From the NCBI RefSeq assembly GCF_026072915.1, contig NZ_AP025943.1, forward strand, positions 682,001-746,000: a stretch of 64,000 nucleotides of DNA, read 5' to 3'. This document shows, piece by piece, positions 16,720 through 24,809 of the stretch (positions are counted from its first letter, which is position 1; each line of letters begins with the position of its first letter). The notes below the pieces were generated by a model. The model worked only from the letters and a program-made list of their open reading frames with translations, was not told where the DNA came from and ran no database searches. Origin of the DNA: Akkermansia biwaensis (GTDB lineage: Bacteria; Verrucomicrobiota; Verrucomicrobiia; Verrucomicrobiales; Akkermansiaceae). A program made the translations under genes and the position numbers.

Positions 16720-17160
16720 ATGAAAGCGCCTCTTTTCAGCCTGGGCTTCTGCCTGACAAGTCTGATTACAGCCTGCTCCCCCTCAACAGGACCCAATGCC
16801 TGGACGCCCGTAACATCCGGTGCGCCCCGCACCCCTATTCACCAGAACGAGGTTCTGGTCATTGACGAATATCCCATGGGGGAATATACCAACGTGGGGC
16901 ACTTTGACGGCCCGGACGGCCGCATTGTCCATGTTTCCATGGATGACAAGGAGTTAATCAACTACTTCACCAAGGAAGCCGCCGCCATGGGCGGCAATAC
17001 CGTCGTCATCAGGGAGCCGCGCATCCGCTACCGCTCCGGAGAAGGCAAAAGCAGCCGGGTGGACGTCATCTACGTGCGGGAGGAAATGGGAACGCACGGG
17101 GCGGAAGACCTGGGCATGGATTCCCTGCCCATTGATGAAGAATCCCTGCGGATCTATTAA
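16720..17160 (+). CDS. Small lipoprotein of unknown function
   Basis: 146 residues. The signal peptide ends in a lipobox (LITACSP). The mature domain has VLVIDEYPMGEYTNVGHF and DKELINYFTKEAAAMGGNTVVI, followed by a basic strand and DVIYVRE. The helix followed by a GGN-x-VVI strand resembles small YnfA/RcsF-like or DUF4156-type 'AA...GANxVV' lipoprotein folds, but the match is not firm. Converges with the zinc-ribbon gene on the minus strand. Confidence 0.7.
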   Translation: MKAPLFSLGFCLTSLITACSPSTGPNAWTPVTSGAPRTPIHQNEVLVIDEYPMGEYTNVGHFDGPDGRIVHVSMDDKELINYFTKEAAAMGGNTVVIREPRIRYRSGEGKSSRVDVIYVREEMGTHGAEDLGMDSLPIDEESLRIY

Positions 17161-17186
17161 TACCGCGCTTTCAGACACAAACGCCC

Positions 17187-17405
17187 TCAGCGCCTGTTAG
17201 CCGCGCCGCAATGCGGGCATTCCGCATGGCTGTTATCCGGCGTGGCGTAAAACCGGTATCCGCATATGCGGCACTGAACCTTGCGGCGTCTCTCCAGGAA
17301 AGAACGTATATACCCCGTCACAAGGCATGCAAACACCACGGCGGCAAAACCGCCGCAGGCGAACAGAAACAGGCGCGTCAGAAAATCCTGAACAGACATG
17401 TTCAT
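17187..17405 (-). CDS. Small membrane protein with cytoplasmic zinc ribbon
   Basis: 72 residues from the ATG at 17405. One transmembrane helix (LFLFACGGFAAVVFACLVTGYI) is followed by a basic stretch and a zinc-ribbon CRIC-x(14)-CPHC. The start overlaps the TonB-like gene's stop by 4 nt (ATGA), so it is translationally coupled as the last gene of the ExbB-ExbD-TonB-like unit. No known family name. A zinc or redox role in the complex is possible but unproven. Confidence 0.7.
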   Translation of the reverse strand: MNMSVQDFLTRLFLFACGGFAAVVFACLVTGYIRSFLERRRKVQCRICGYRFYATPDNSHAECPHCGAANRR

Positions 17406-18169
17406 GACTCTTCCGCCTCCTTCCATTCTATGGACATGGTGCCGCTGCGCGGCTCCGCAGAAGGAACCCAGCGCAGGGAGCGGACAAACCTCATGGCGGA
17501 ATCATCCGCGCCGGAACTCCCAGAAGAATCCAGCAAAAGCACCTGGGAAGGAACGCCCCACTCGTCTACAACCACAAAAAACTCGCTTCTCAGACCGGTA
17601 TGGTCTTCGCTTCTGGCAAAGCCGTCCAGGGCGCCGGACGTCACGATCCGGCCATCCAGGCCCGGAGAATAAAAAGACAAATAAGGAACGCATGTGCCGG
17701 AAACGTCCAAAGACGGATTCATCATGGAAAGAATATGAAAATCCGGATACTGCCACATGCGCCACACCTGGTCCGCCACGGTCGGCAACGGAACGGGAGG
17801 GAGAAACTCCAGAGGGGTATCCGACGAGCTGAGAGAGGGTAGCGTCACGCCCGTTTCCCCAATGGGGCCCGCCGTCACGGGATCAGCCCACACCGGCCCT
17901 CTTACAGGCAGAGGAGTATTGCGGAGCACATACTGATGCAGGCGGGGATTGTCCGCAGGGAACAAAATGACAGCCGCCGTCTGGTTCGCACGCCTCCGGA
18001 CGCCGGGAACGTCAACATCTACAAACACCGCGGCAGCCGACAGGCAAACGCCGAAAAACAGCATCCATAACAAAATCCGCCAGCGCAGAATGCCGGTCTC
18101 ACGCCAGTCGAATGTCAACCCCAGATGAAGGTCGAAAATCTTGGCCCGGCTCTTTTTGTTCAGCTTCAT
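17402..18169 (-). CDS. TonB-like energy-transducing protein
   Basis: 255 residues from the ATG at 18169. Cytoplasmic N-terminus, one transmembrane helix (RILLWMLFFGVCLSAAAVFV, about residues 31-50), then a Pro-containing periplasmic linker (EFLPPVPLPT) and a C-terminal region ending MRFVRSLRWVPSAEPRSGTM. That end resembles the last strands of the TonB C-terminal domain. The extended Pro-rich spacer of classical TonB is missing. Its position directly after exbB and exbD supports the assignment. Sequence similarity alone is weak, so this is context-led. Confidence 0.55.
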   Translation of the reverse strand: MKLNKKSRAKIFDLHLGLTFDWRETGILRWRILLWMLFFGVCLSAAAVFVDVDVPGVRRRANQTAAVILFPADNPRLHQYVLRNTPLPVRGPVWADPVTAGPIGETGVTLPSLSSSDTPLEFLPPVPLPTVADQVWRMWQYPDFHILSMMNPSLDVSGTCVPYLSFYSPGLDGRIVTSGALDGFARSEDHTGLRSEFFVVVDEWGVPSQVLLLDSSGSSGADDSAMRFVRSLRWVPSAEPRSGTMSIEWKEAEES

Positions 18170-18188
18170 GCGGAGGGAAGAAAAGCAG

Positions 18189-18623
18189 TCAGTCTGCTGG
18201 TTCAGTGGCAATATAGCATTTCATTCCCCTGGACAGCACCATATTCTCAAGCTGCTCCCTCAGACCGTGGGAAACGGAGGAATCAAGCCGCAGGGCGATG
18301 CTCATGCGGTCACTTCCGTCCGCTCCGTGGCTGCGGGCAATCCGGTCCAGTTCCGCGGCCACTCCGGATAATCCTCCTTCAATCAGCCGGTTTCCGAGAT
18401 AAAAGGACGGCTGCTCTCCGGCCGTAACGGAAATAAACTCCACATCCCCTACGATATTCATCAGGAACCCGGAGGCAGGAGCCTTCACCTCATAACCGTA
18501 CTCCATCCCCACGCGGGAGGTCATCACCGTCAGCACGCACACAAGGATCACCAGATCCAGCAGAACGGTCACCTGCAGGAAAAACGCCCCGGTGGGCAAT
18601 GTTGAACGGGTTTTGATCTGCAC
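18189..18623 (-). CDS. exbD: ExbD/TolR-like biopolymer transport protein
   Basis: 144 residues. One N-terminal transmembrane helix carries the key acidic residue (VTVLLDLVILVCVL, Asp23), the proton-path position of ExbD/TolR. A periplasmic domain follows with SFYLGNRLIEGG and a final MSIALRLDSSVSHG...LENMVLSRG, matching the strand-helix order of ExbD. It works with the ExbB-like protein encoded 25 bp upstream to harvest proton-motive force. Confidence 0.85.
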   Translation of the reverse strand: MQIKTRSTLPTGAFFLQVTVLLDLVILVCVLTVMTSRVGMEYGYEVKAPASGFLMNIVGDVEFISVTAGEQPSFYLGNRLIEGGLSGVAAELDRIARSHGADGSDRMSIALRLDSSVSHGLREQLENMVLSRGMKCYIATEPAD

Positions 18624-18648
18624 GTCTGTCCGTCTCCTTTAAACTTTC

Positions 18649-19299
18649 TCAGGCTTCCCTGCCGCCCATGCGTTCCCCGTTCTCGCGCCTCTGGCGGGCG
18701 TCGCATACCAGGCAGACGGCCTCTGTTCCGGCCCGTTCCAGGGAATGGACCACCTGACGGGCGCGGGAAGCCAGATAGCAATAAAACAAATAGGCGGGAA
18801 TCGCGATGCTCAGCCCAAGGGCGGAACTCAGCAAGGCCTGGAACACGGCGTCAGACATGGCCAGGGTCGGAGCCTTCCCTTCCAGCAATCCGGGCTGTGA
18901 ATAAAATCCGATCAATCCCTGAATGGTTCCCAGCACCCCTACCAGCGGACTAACCGTAGCCACCACTAGCAGCCCGCGGATATTCTTTTCAATCTGGAAC
19001 ACCTCCATCTGCACGGAATCCTCCGCCACCGTGCGCAGTTCCTGGCGTTCCAGACCGGAATGGGCCAGAACGGAAGAGACGACGCGAGCCCCGGGACCGG
19101 GCAGAATGGACGCTTCATGCCTAGCTTCATCCACACTGCCGGCGTTCACCAGCCTGGAAATGCCCCTTAAAAAATCCCCCGTATTGATCTGAATCCTGTG
19201 GAAATACAAAATGCGTTCCGCCACAACCGCCAGGCCGTACACGGCCAGCAGGCTCAATACCCAGAACAACGGTCCTATCTTGATGATCAATTCACTCAT
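18649..19299 (-). CDS. exbB: ExbB/TolQ/MotA family proton channel protein
   Basis: 216 residues. Three hydrophobic segments: about 8-28, about 108-130 and about 150-175. The family signature appears as NIRGLLVVATVSPLVGVLGTIQGLIGF and ALLSSALGLSIAIPAYLFY. It forms the pentameric inner-membrane channel partner of ExbD. The gene lies 55 bp after the UbiA-like gene and is followed by exbD, so a five-gene minus-strand unit is plausible. Confidence 0.92.
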   Translation of the reverse strand: MSELIIKIGPLFWVLSLLAVYGLAVVAERILYFHRIQINTGDFLRGISRLVNAGSVDEARHEASILPGPGARVVSSVLAHSGLERQELRTVAEDSVQMEVFQIEKNIRGLLVVATVSPLVGVLGTIQGLIGFYSQPGLLEGKAPTLAMSDAVFQALLSSALGLSIAIPAYLFYCYLASRARQVVHSLERAGTEAVCLVCDARQRRENGERMGGREA

Positions 19300-19354
19300 A
19301 ACCCACTTTCTCCCGTCAAATCATGCACATTTTTCCTGTCATTTCAATCCAAAC

Positions 19355-20086
19355 CTATGTGGCGCGCACGCCCCGTTTCTGTAAAAGCCGCGTTCCGGCC
19401 CACAATACGACAGCCCCTGCTCCCAGCCAGGAACCGAAGAAAAACAGCCATGCCGCATCAAACAGGCACATGCCTGACAACAACAGCCCCACGGCGGCCT
19501 GAACACGCGGCCGTCCCGCCTCACGCCGCGCCACGAGGGAAATCACGCAGGTGAACACGGCCAGCCCCACAGCATACCACAACACGGCATTCGGAAGAAT
19601 GGCGCTGCCCTCCGCATAGGAAAAAACCAGCCCCGCGGCCGTCACCCACAACCCGCGGCAAAGCCCCATCAGCAGGATGGAGCCGCTCCAGAACTTGTGA
19701 AACATATTGTACAGGGAAATAACGATCAGCAGGAGGGCTCCCACGGCAAACTCCCCGCCCAGCAGCATATTCAGCACCAAACCGGCCAATCCGGCCATCA
19801 AGGCAATCGCCCTTAAAAAGGACGTGCTGACAGCCCCGCACGGAACGGGACGGTCCGGATACCGGCTGGCATCCCAGCGGGCGTCCACCCGGTCATTCTC
19901 CCACATGCCGTACAAATAAAAGAACAGCCCCGTCAACACCACGCCCAGATAAATGACGGGCGGCGGCCATTCTCCCCCCGCTACGGCGGCCCATGCCGCC
20001 GCCGCATTCGTAAACAGGGTGGGAATATTGGCCGGACGGGCGGAACGGACTACCCCGCTCAATAAACGGCATTCGTGCATCGGCAT
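19355..20086 (-). CDS. UbiA-like prenyltransferase family protein
   Basis: 243 residues and strongly hydrophobic with about eight helices. The first Asp-rich motif is visible as MWENDRVDARWDASRYPDRP (about 61-80), the ND-x-x-D-x-x-x-D pattern of UbiA enzymes, followed by the RPVPCG turn. The second Asp-rich motif is not evident. Members attach prenyl chains to aromatic or other acceptors in membranes. Acceptor unknown. It might supply a lipid to the neighbouring Exb unit or be unrelated. Confidence 0.75.
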   Translation of the reverse strand: MPMHECRLLSGVVRSARPANIPTLFTNAAAAWAAVAGGEWPPPVIYLGVVLTGLFFYLYGMWENDRVDARWDASRYPDRPVPCGAVSTSFLRAIALMAGLAGLVLNMLLGGEFAVGALLLIVISLYNMFHKFWSGSILLMGLCRGLWVTAAGLVFSYAEGSAILPNAVLWYAVGLAVFTCVISLVARREAGRPRVQAAVGLLLSGMCLFDAAWLFFFGSWLGAGAVVLWAGTRLLQKRGVRAT

Positions 20087-20272
20087 TTACTTTATATGGA
20101 AAACAGGCAGCCACCAAGCATATCCACAGTCAGCAGGTAAGGACCGCGCCGGGGGGGCTGCCTGGAACCGGTCGGCTGCCATGATACAGCCACTATACAT
20201 ACCCAGAAATGTATTGTATTCACATATCTGTTTCCTATGATTCGGACGCATTCAAGCCTTTCCCACATATTC

Positions 20273-21394
20273 ATGAATATCAGGACCCATATCCAGACGC
20301 TTCTCATTTGCACCATGACCCTGGCCGCCCAAGGCCAAAGCGTGGTGGACCCCGGAGCGACCCTGCCCAGGTCCGTCCAGCTTCGTGGAGGGGAAAGCGG
20401 TGGGGGAACCGTCCGTCCGGACGAATCCAGGCGCGTTTCGCCGGATGAAGCTCCCGTTTCCCGCCTCAGGCCCCAGCGCATCGTCAACCGGATAGCCGCT
20501 ACGGTCAACGGACGTCCCATCACGGCCAACGAGGTCAGCGTCCGGCTGATGCCCATCGGCGCCCAGCTGGCGGCCCAGTATCCCAAGCAGGGGCCGGAAT
20601 TCTACAAGCAGCTTGCCCTGGCCAAGAAAAACATCATTGAAGACCTGGTGGAACGCGAACTGCTGCGCAACGAATTCGAAGGCATGGGCGGCGTCATCCG
20701 CGATTCCCTGATCGACCAGGAAATCAACCGTACCATCCTGACCACGTTCAATGGAGACCGTGACGCCTTTTTGAAAAATCTGAGCATGTCCGGCATGACC
20801 ATCAGATCCTTCCGGGAAATGACGAAAAACCAGCTTCAGGTCCAAATCATGCGCGCTTCCAAATACGACCAGGAAATCCCGCCCACCCCCGAAGAGCTCC
20901 GGAAGGAATATGAAGCTACCAAGGAACAGTACCGGGACCTGACCAAGGACAAGGTCAAATTCAAGAAAATCTTTATCCCCATGCTCGGCAACGACTCCAC
21001 CTCCACGCCGGAAGTCCAATTCAATCTGGCCGACCTCATCGCCAATGAAATAAGGGCCAAAAAAGCGACCTTCCCGGAAATGGCCACCCGCTATTCCAAG
21101 GACATGTACGCGGAAAAGGGCGGCGACTGGCCCATTACGGAACGTTCCACCCTTTCTCCTGAATTTGCCGCCATCATCTTTGGAGCCCAGCCCGGGGAAA
21201 TCATCGGCCCGCTGGTGGACGCCACCGGCTTTACCATTGTGATGGTGGAAAAAAAGGAACTGGCGCCTCCGCCCCCTCTCTCCGCCATCAAGGAGCAAAT
21301 CGACATGATGGCGCGCAACAAGCGCAGCAATGAGCGCTATAAAAAATGGGTGGACCGTCTCAGAAAAAAAGCCATCGTCAAGGTGTACATCTGA
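20273..21394 (+). CDS. surA: SurA-like periplasmic peptidyl-prolyl isomerase
   Basis: 373 residues from the ATG at 20273, which gives a sensible signal peptide (IQTLLICTMTLAAQGQS). A Pro/Arg-rich linker precedes the SurA N-terminal helical domain (IAATVNGRPITANEV; EDLVERELLRNEF). One parvulin domain follows (about 230-335: FKKIFIPM, FPEMATRYSKD, GGDWPI, PGEIIGPL, GFTIVMVE). E. coli SurA has two. It chaperones outer-membrane proteins. The frame ends with a basic helix and a short strand. Confidence 0.88.
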   Translation: MNIRTHIQTLLICTMTLAAQGQSVVDPGATLPRSVQLRGGESGGGTVRPDESRRVSPDEAPVSRLRPQRIVNRIAATVNGRPITANEVSVRLMPIGAQLAAQYPKQGPEFYKQLALAKKNIIEDLVERELLRNEFEGMGGVIRDSLIDQEINRTILTTFNGDRDAFLKNLSMSGMTIRSFREMTKNQLQVQIMRASKYDQEIPPTPEELRKEYEATKEQYRDLTKDKVKFKKIFIPMLGNDSTSTPEVQFNLADLIANEIRAKKATFPEMATRYSKDMYAEKGGDWPITERSTLSPEFAAIIFGAQPGEIIGPLVDATGFTIVMVEKKELAPPPPLSAIKEQIDMMARNKRSNERYKKWVDRLRKKAIVKVYI

Positions 21395-21407
21395 CCTTTT
21401 CCCCTTT

Positions 21408-21436
21408 GCCGGGCCGGCTACAACGGCCGGCCCGGC
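21408..21436 (+). terminator. GC-rich hairpin after surA
   Basis: An 11-pair perfect stem GCCGGGCCGGC / GCCGGCCCGGC with a 7-nt loop starts 14 bp after the stop. No T run follows. The next 257 bp to the beta-galactosidase start show no gene and presumably hold its promoter, which I could not place. Confidence 0.55.
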
Positions 21437-21693
21437 ATTCTACCTCCCCTGTTCTGTCCTCTTATCTCTTTCTCATTCAGTAAAGAGGCCCTTTTTCATG
21501 CAGCCTCCTCATACTTTCCGGAAGCTCTCCCATGTCATCCGCTCCCGGAAAGATGCCTTATATATAACGGAACGGACGGCCTCCGTCATCCCGCCGGATA
21601 CGTCAACTCCATGCGCATTCCGCACAAACAAACGGAGCCTTGCCGAATAAAATTCTTGCAAGATCGCGGAATTACAGTCGTAATAAGGGGGAT

Positions 21694-24654
21694 ATGTTCG
21701 CCAACATTACACGTACGACCCTCTGCCTGACGGCATTCAGCATCGCCACCCTGATGGGCGCTCCCCTGGATGCCACCAAAACGGAGAGCCTGGACTGGAA
21801 CTGGAAATTCGCCCGCTTCGGCAAAATGCCGGACGGCAGCACCCTGCCGGAACCGGGAAAAGCCCTGGGATTCGCCACGGCAACGAGTGAAGAAGCCGGC
21901 AACCCGGCCGACAATGCCGTAGATGGAGACAAGTCCACCCGCTGGTGCGCCGACGGCGGCAAAAGCGGAGAAAAACTGACCGTAGACATGGGGCGCCCCG
22001 TAGATGTAAAAAACATCAACATTCTGTGGGAAAAGCAGAATAACCACCTTTTCAAGCTGGAAAGCTCCAGCGACGGGAAACGCTGGACGACCATTGAGGA
22101 CAAAACCTCCGGCCAGAACAACAGCAAGGACGACACGGTGGAAAACAAAAGCGGCAAGGCCCGTTACTTCCGCGTTACCGCTACAGGCAACAACCAGAGC
22201 AACTGGGCCAGTATCCGTGAAATCACCTTTACCGACGCCAAGGGAGAAACCATCCGTCCCCAGGCCCCTAATGGAGGCAAGGCCGACACCCCTTCCAGCC
22301 CCGGCTTCAACGACAAGAACTGGCGGTCCCTGAACCTGCCGCATGACTGGGGTATTGAAGGCCCTTACCGCATGGACCTTCCCAATGAAACTGGCAAGCT
22401 CCCATGGGTAGGCATCGGCTGGTACCGCAAAACGCTGGAAATTCCCGCAGACGCCAAGGGCAACCAATTCTATCTGGACTTTGACGGCGTAATGTCACGC
22501 CCGAAAATCTATGTGAACGGAGAACTCGCCGGAGAATGGAAATACGGCTACGGTTCCTTCCGCGTGGACATCACCCCCTTCCTGAAATTCGGCCAGAAAA
22601 ATTCCATTGCCGTCAGGGTGGACAATCCCCCCAACTCCTCCCGCTGGTATCCGGGCGGGGGCATTCACCGCCATGTATGGCTGACGGAATCCAACCCCGT
22701 TCACATTGAGCACTGGGGCGTCTTCGTCAAAACTCCGGAAATCACCAAATCCGCAGCCAAGGTGGAAGTGGACACCACGGTGAAAAACACCACGGAACAG
22801 CCCGTCACCCCCACCGTCACGGAAGAGATCCTGGACGGAAACAAGGTAGTGGCCTCCGTCACCACCAAGGGGGAAGCCATTCCCGCCGGAGAAAAAGGCA
22901 AGGTCACCAGCACGCTCACGCTCAAAAATCCCACTCTGTGGACGCTCAAGGCTCCCCATCTCTACAAGATGAAAACAATCGTCAAGGTGGGGGACAAAAT
23001 CATTGATCAGAAATTCACGAACTTCGGCGTACGCACCATCGAATGGAAGCCCACCGGATTCTATCTCAATGGCGAGCGCGTCCAGCTCAACGGCGTCTGC
23101 CAGCACCACGACCTGGGACCGCTGGGCGGGGCCGCCCACACGCGCGGCTATGAACGCCAGATTGAAATCCTGAAGGAAATGGGCGTCAACTCCATCCGCA
23201 CCTCCCACAACCCGCCCGCTCCGGAAGTTCTGGACTTGTGCGACAAAATGGGAATACTGGTTATCGACGAGCTCTTTGACATGTGGCACAGCGCCAAAAA
23301 GGGACAGGACTACCACAACTACTTTGACGAATGGCACGAACGCGATCTGGTCAACTTCTGCCACCGGGACCGCAACCATCCCAGCGTCATTGCATGGAGC
23401 ACGGGCAACGAAGTGCCGGAACAGGGCAACAAGAGCCTGCACCACGTTTCCCAGACCCTGACGGACCTCTTCCACCGGGAAGACCCCACCCGCAAGGTAA
23501 CGGCAGGCTGCAATGACGCAGGCGCCGCCCGGAACGGGTTTGCGGACACTCTGGACGTGTACGGCTACAACTACAAGCCCTGGGCATACAAGGCCTTCTC
23601 CAAGGACCGGCCGGACCAGCCCTTCTACGCCAGTGAAACCTCCTCCTGTGTCAGTACGCGCGGAGAATACTTCTTCCCCGTGGACTGGAACAAGAGCAAG
23701 GGATTCTTCCTCTACCAAGTCAGCTCCTACGACCTGTACGCCCCCGGCTGGGCATACCGTCCGGACGTGGAATTCGCCGCCCAGGACGACAACCCCAACA
23801 GCGCGGGGGAATACGTATGGACGGGCTTCGACTACCTCGGCGAACCCACTCCCTACAACCTGGACGCTACCAACGCCCTGAACGTGCCTGAAGGACCCGA
23901 ACGGGAAAAAATGATGGCGGAACTCAAAAAGCTGGGCAACCGCGCGCCTTCCCGCAGCTCCTACTTCGGCATTGTGGACTTGTGCGGCTTCAAGAAGGAC
24001 CGCTTCTACATCTACCAGGCAAAATGGAGGCCGGACGTCAAGATGGCCCACATCCTGCCCCACTGGAACTGGCCGGAACGCAAGGGTGAAATCACGCCCG
24101 TGCACGTTTACACCAGCGGAGATGAAGCGGAACTCTTCCTGAACGGCAAATCCCTGGGAGTCCGCAAAAAGGGCAAGGGCGAAAAAGACCGCTACCGCCT
24201 CGTGTGGGAAGACGTAAAATATACGCCCGGCACCCTCAAGGTAGTCGCCAAAAAGGACGGCAAGGTGTGGGCTACGGACACGGTAACCACCACCGGAAAA
24301 CCGGCGGCCCTTACCCTGAAGCCGGACCGCAATGAAATCAACGGAGACGGCTACGACCTCTCCTATGTCACCGTTGCCGTCCGGGACGCCCAGGGCCGCA
24401 TGGTTCCGCGCAGCAAAAACATGCTCACCTTCAAGGTCACCGGCCCTGTGGAAATTGCCGGCATCTGCAACGGAGACCCGACGGACTTCACCACCATGGC
24501 CAATCCGGAAAACAAGAATATTCTGAAAATCAAGGCCTTTAACGGCCTTGCCCAGGTCATTCTGCGCTCCCGCAAGGGAGAATCCGGCAAGGCGACCCTC
24601 CAGGTCATCTCCAACGGTCTCAAACCTGCCCAGACGACCGTAACGGTCAAATAA
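21694..24654 (+). CDS. Secreted beta-galactosidase, GH2, with inserted discoidin (F5/8C) domain
   Basis: 986 residues from the ATG at 21694, which has AAGGGGGA just upstream. Signal peptide ends near GAPLDA. A discoidin/F5/8-type-C carbohydrate-binding domain (about 45-145: NPADNAVDGDKSTRW, RYFRVTATG) is inserted inside the start of the GH2 sugar-binding domain. Then come LPHDWGIEGPY, the immunoglobulin-like domain, and the TIM barrel with NGVCQHHD, IRTSHNPPAP, the acid/base Glu573 in STGNE and the nucleophile Glu648 in ASETSS. C-terminal Ig-like domains follow. It should remove terminal beta-galactose from host glycans outside the cytoplasm. Monocistronic. Confidence 0.93.
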   Translation: MFANITRTTLCLTAFSIATLMGAPLDATKTESLDWNWKFARFGKMPDGSTLPEPGKALGFATATSEEAGNPADNAVDGDKSTRWCADGGKSGEKLTVDMGRPVDVKNINILWEKQNNHLFKLESSSDGKRWTTIEDKTSGQNNSKDDTVENKSGKARYFRVTATGNNQSNWASIREITFTDAKGETIRPQAPNGGKADTPSSPGFNDKNWRSLNLPHDWGIEGPYRMDLPNETGKLPWVGIGWYRKTLEIPADAKGNQFYLDFDGVMSRPKIYVNGELAGEWKYGYGSFRVDITPFLKFGQKNSIAVRVDNPPNSSRWYPGGGIHRHVWLTESNPVHIEHWGVFVKTPEITKSAAKVEVDTTVKNTTEQPVTPTVTEEILDGNKVVASVTTKGEAIPAGEKGKVTSTLTLKNPTLWTLKAPHLYKMKTIVKVGDKIIDQKFTNFGVRTIEWKPTGFYLNGERVQLNGVCQHHDLGPLGGAAHTRGYERQIEILKEMGVNSIRTSHNPPAPEVLDLCDKMGILVIDELFDMWHSAKKGQDYHNYFDEWHERDLVNFCHRDRNHPSVIAWSTGNEVPEQGNKSLHHVSQTLTDLFHREDPTRKVTAGCNDAGAARNGFADTLDVYGYNYKPWAYKAFSKDRPDQPFYASETSSCVSTRGEYFFPVDWNKSKGFFLYQVSSYDLYAPGWAYRPDVEFAAQDDNPNSAGEYVWTGFDYLGEPTPYNLDATNALNVPEGPEREKMMAELKKLGNRAPSRSSYFGIVDLCGFKKDRFYIYQAKWRPDVKMAHILPHWNWPERKGEITPVHVYTSGDEAELFLNGKSLGVRKKGKGEKDRYRLVWEDVKYTPGTLKVVAKKDGKVWATDTVTTTGKPAALTLKPDRNEINGDGYDLSYVTVAVRDAQGRMVPRSKNMLTFKVTGPVEIAGICNGDPTDFTTMANPENKNILKIKAFNGLAQVILRSRKGESGKATLQVISNGLKPAQTTVTVK

Positions 24655-24679
24655 GGACGGAAAAAACCTTTGTGAACCA

Positions 24680-24714
24680 GCCGCCGGTTCCCGCACGGGA
24701 GCCGGCGGCTTTTT
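24680..24714 (+). terminator. Rho-independent terminator of the GH2 gene
   Basis: A 13-pair stem (24680-24692 with 24697-24709; one G-T pair) with a 4-nt loop, followed by five Ts. Confidence 0.92.
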
Positions 24715-24809
24715 CATGCCGCCGCGGAAGGAATGAAATTGATGTCCCTTCCCTCCCCCCGCCTCATGTAGGGATTGAAAGAAAAAAACTTTATGTTACC
24801 CTCTTGCGC

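Noticed and set aside
22495-24717. A 740-codon minus-strand frame opposite the beta-galactosidase
   Set aside because: Complement shadow of the GH2 gene, which has a full set of catalytic motifs, a signal peptide and a Shine-Dalgarno on the other strand.
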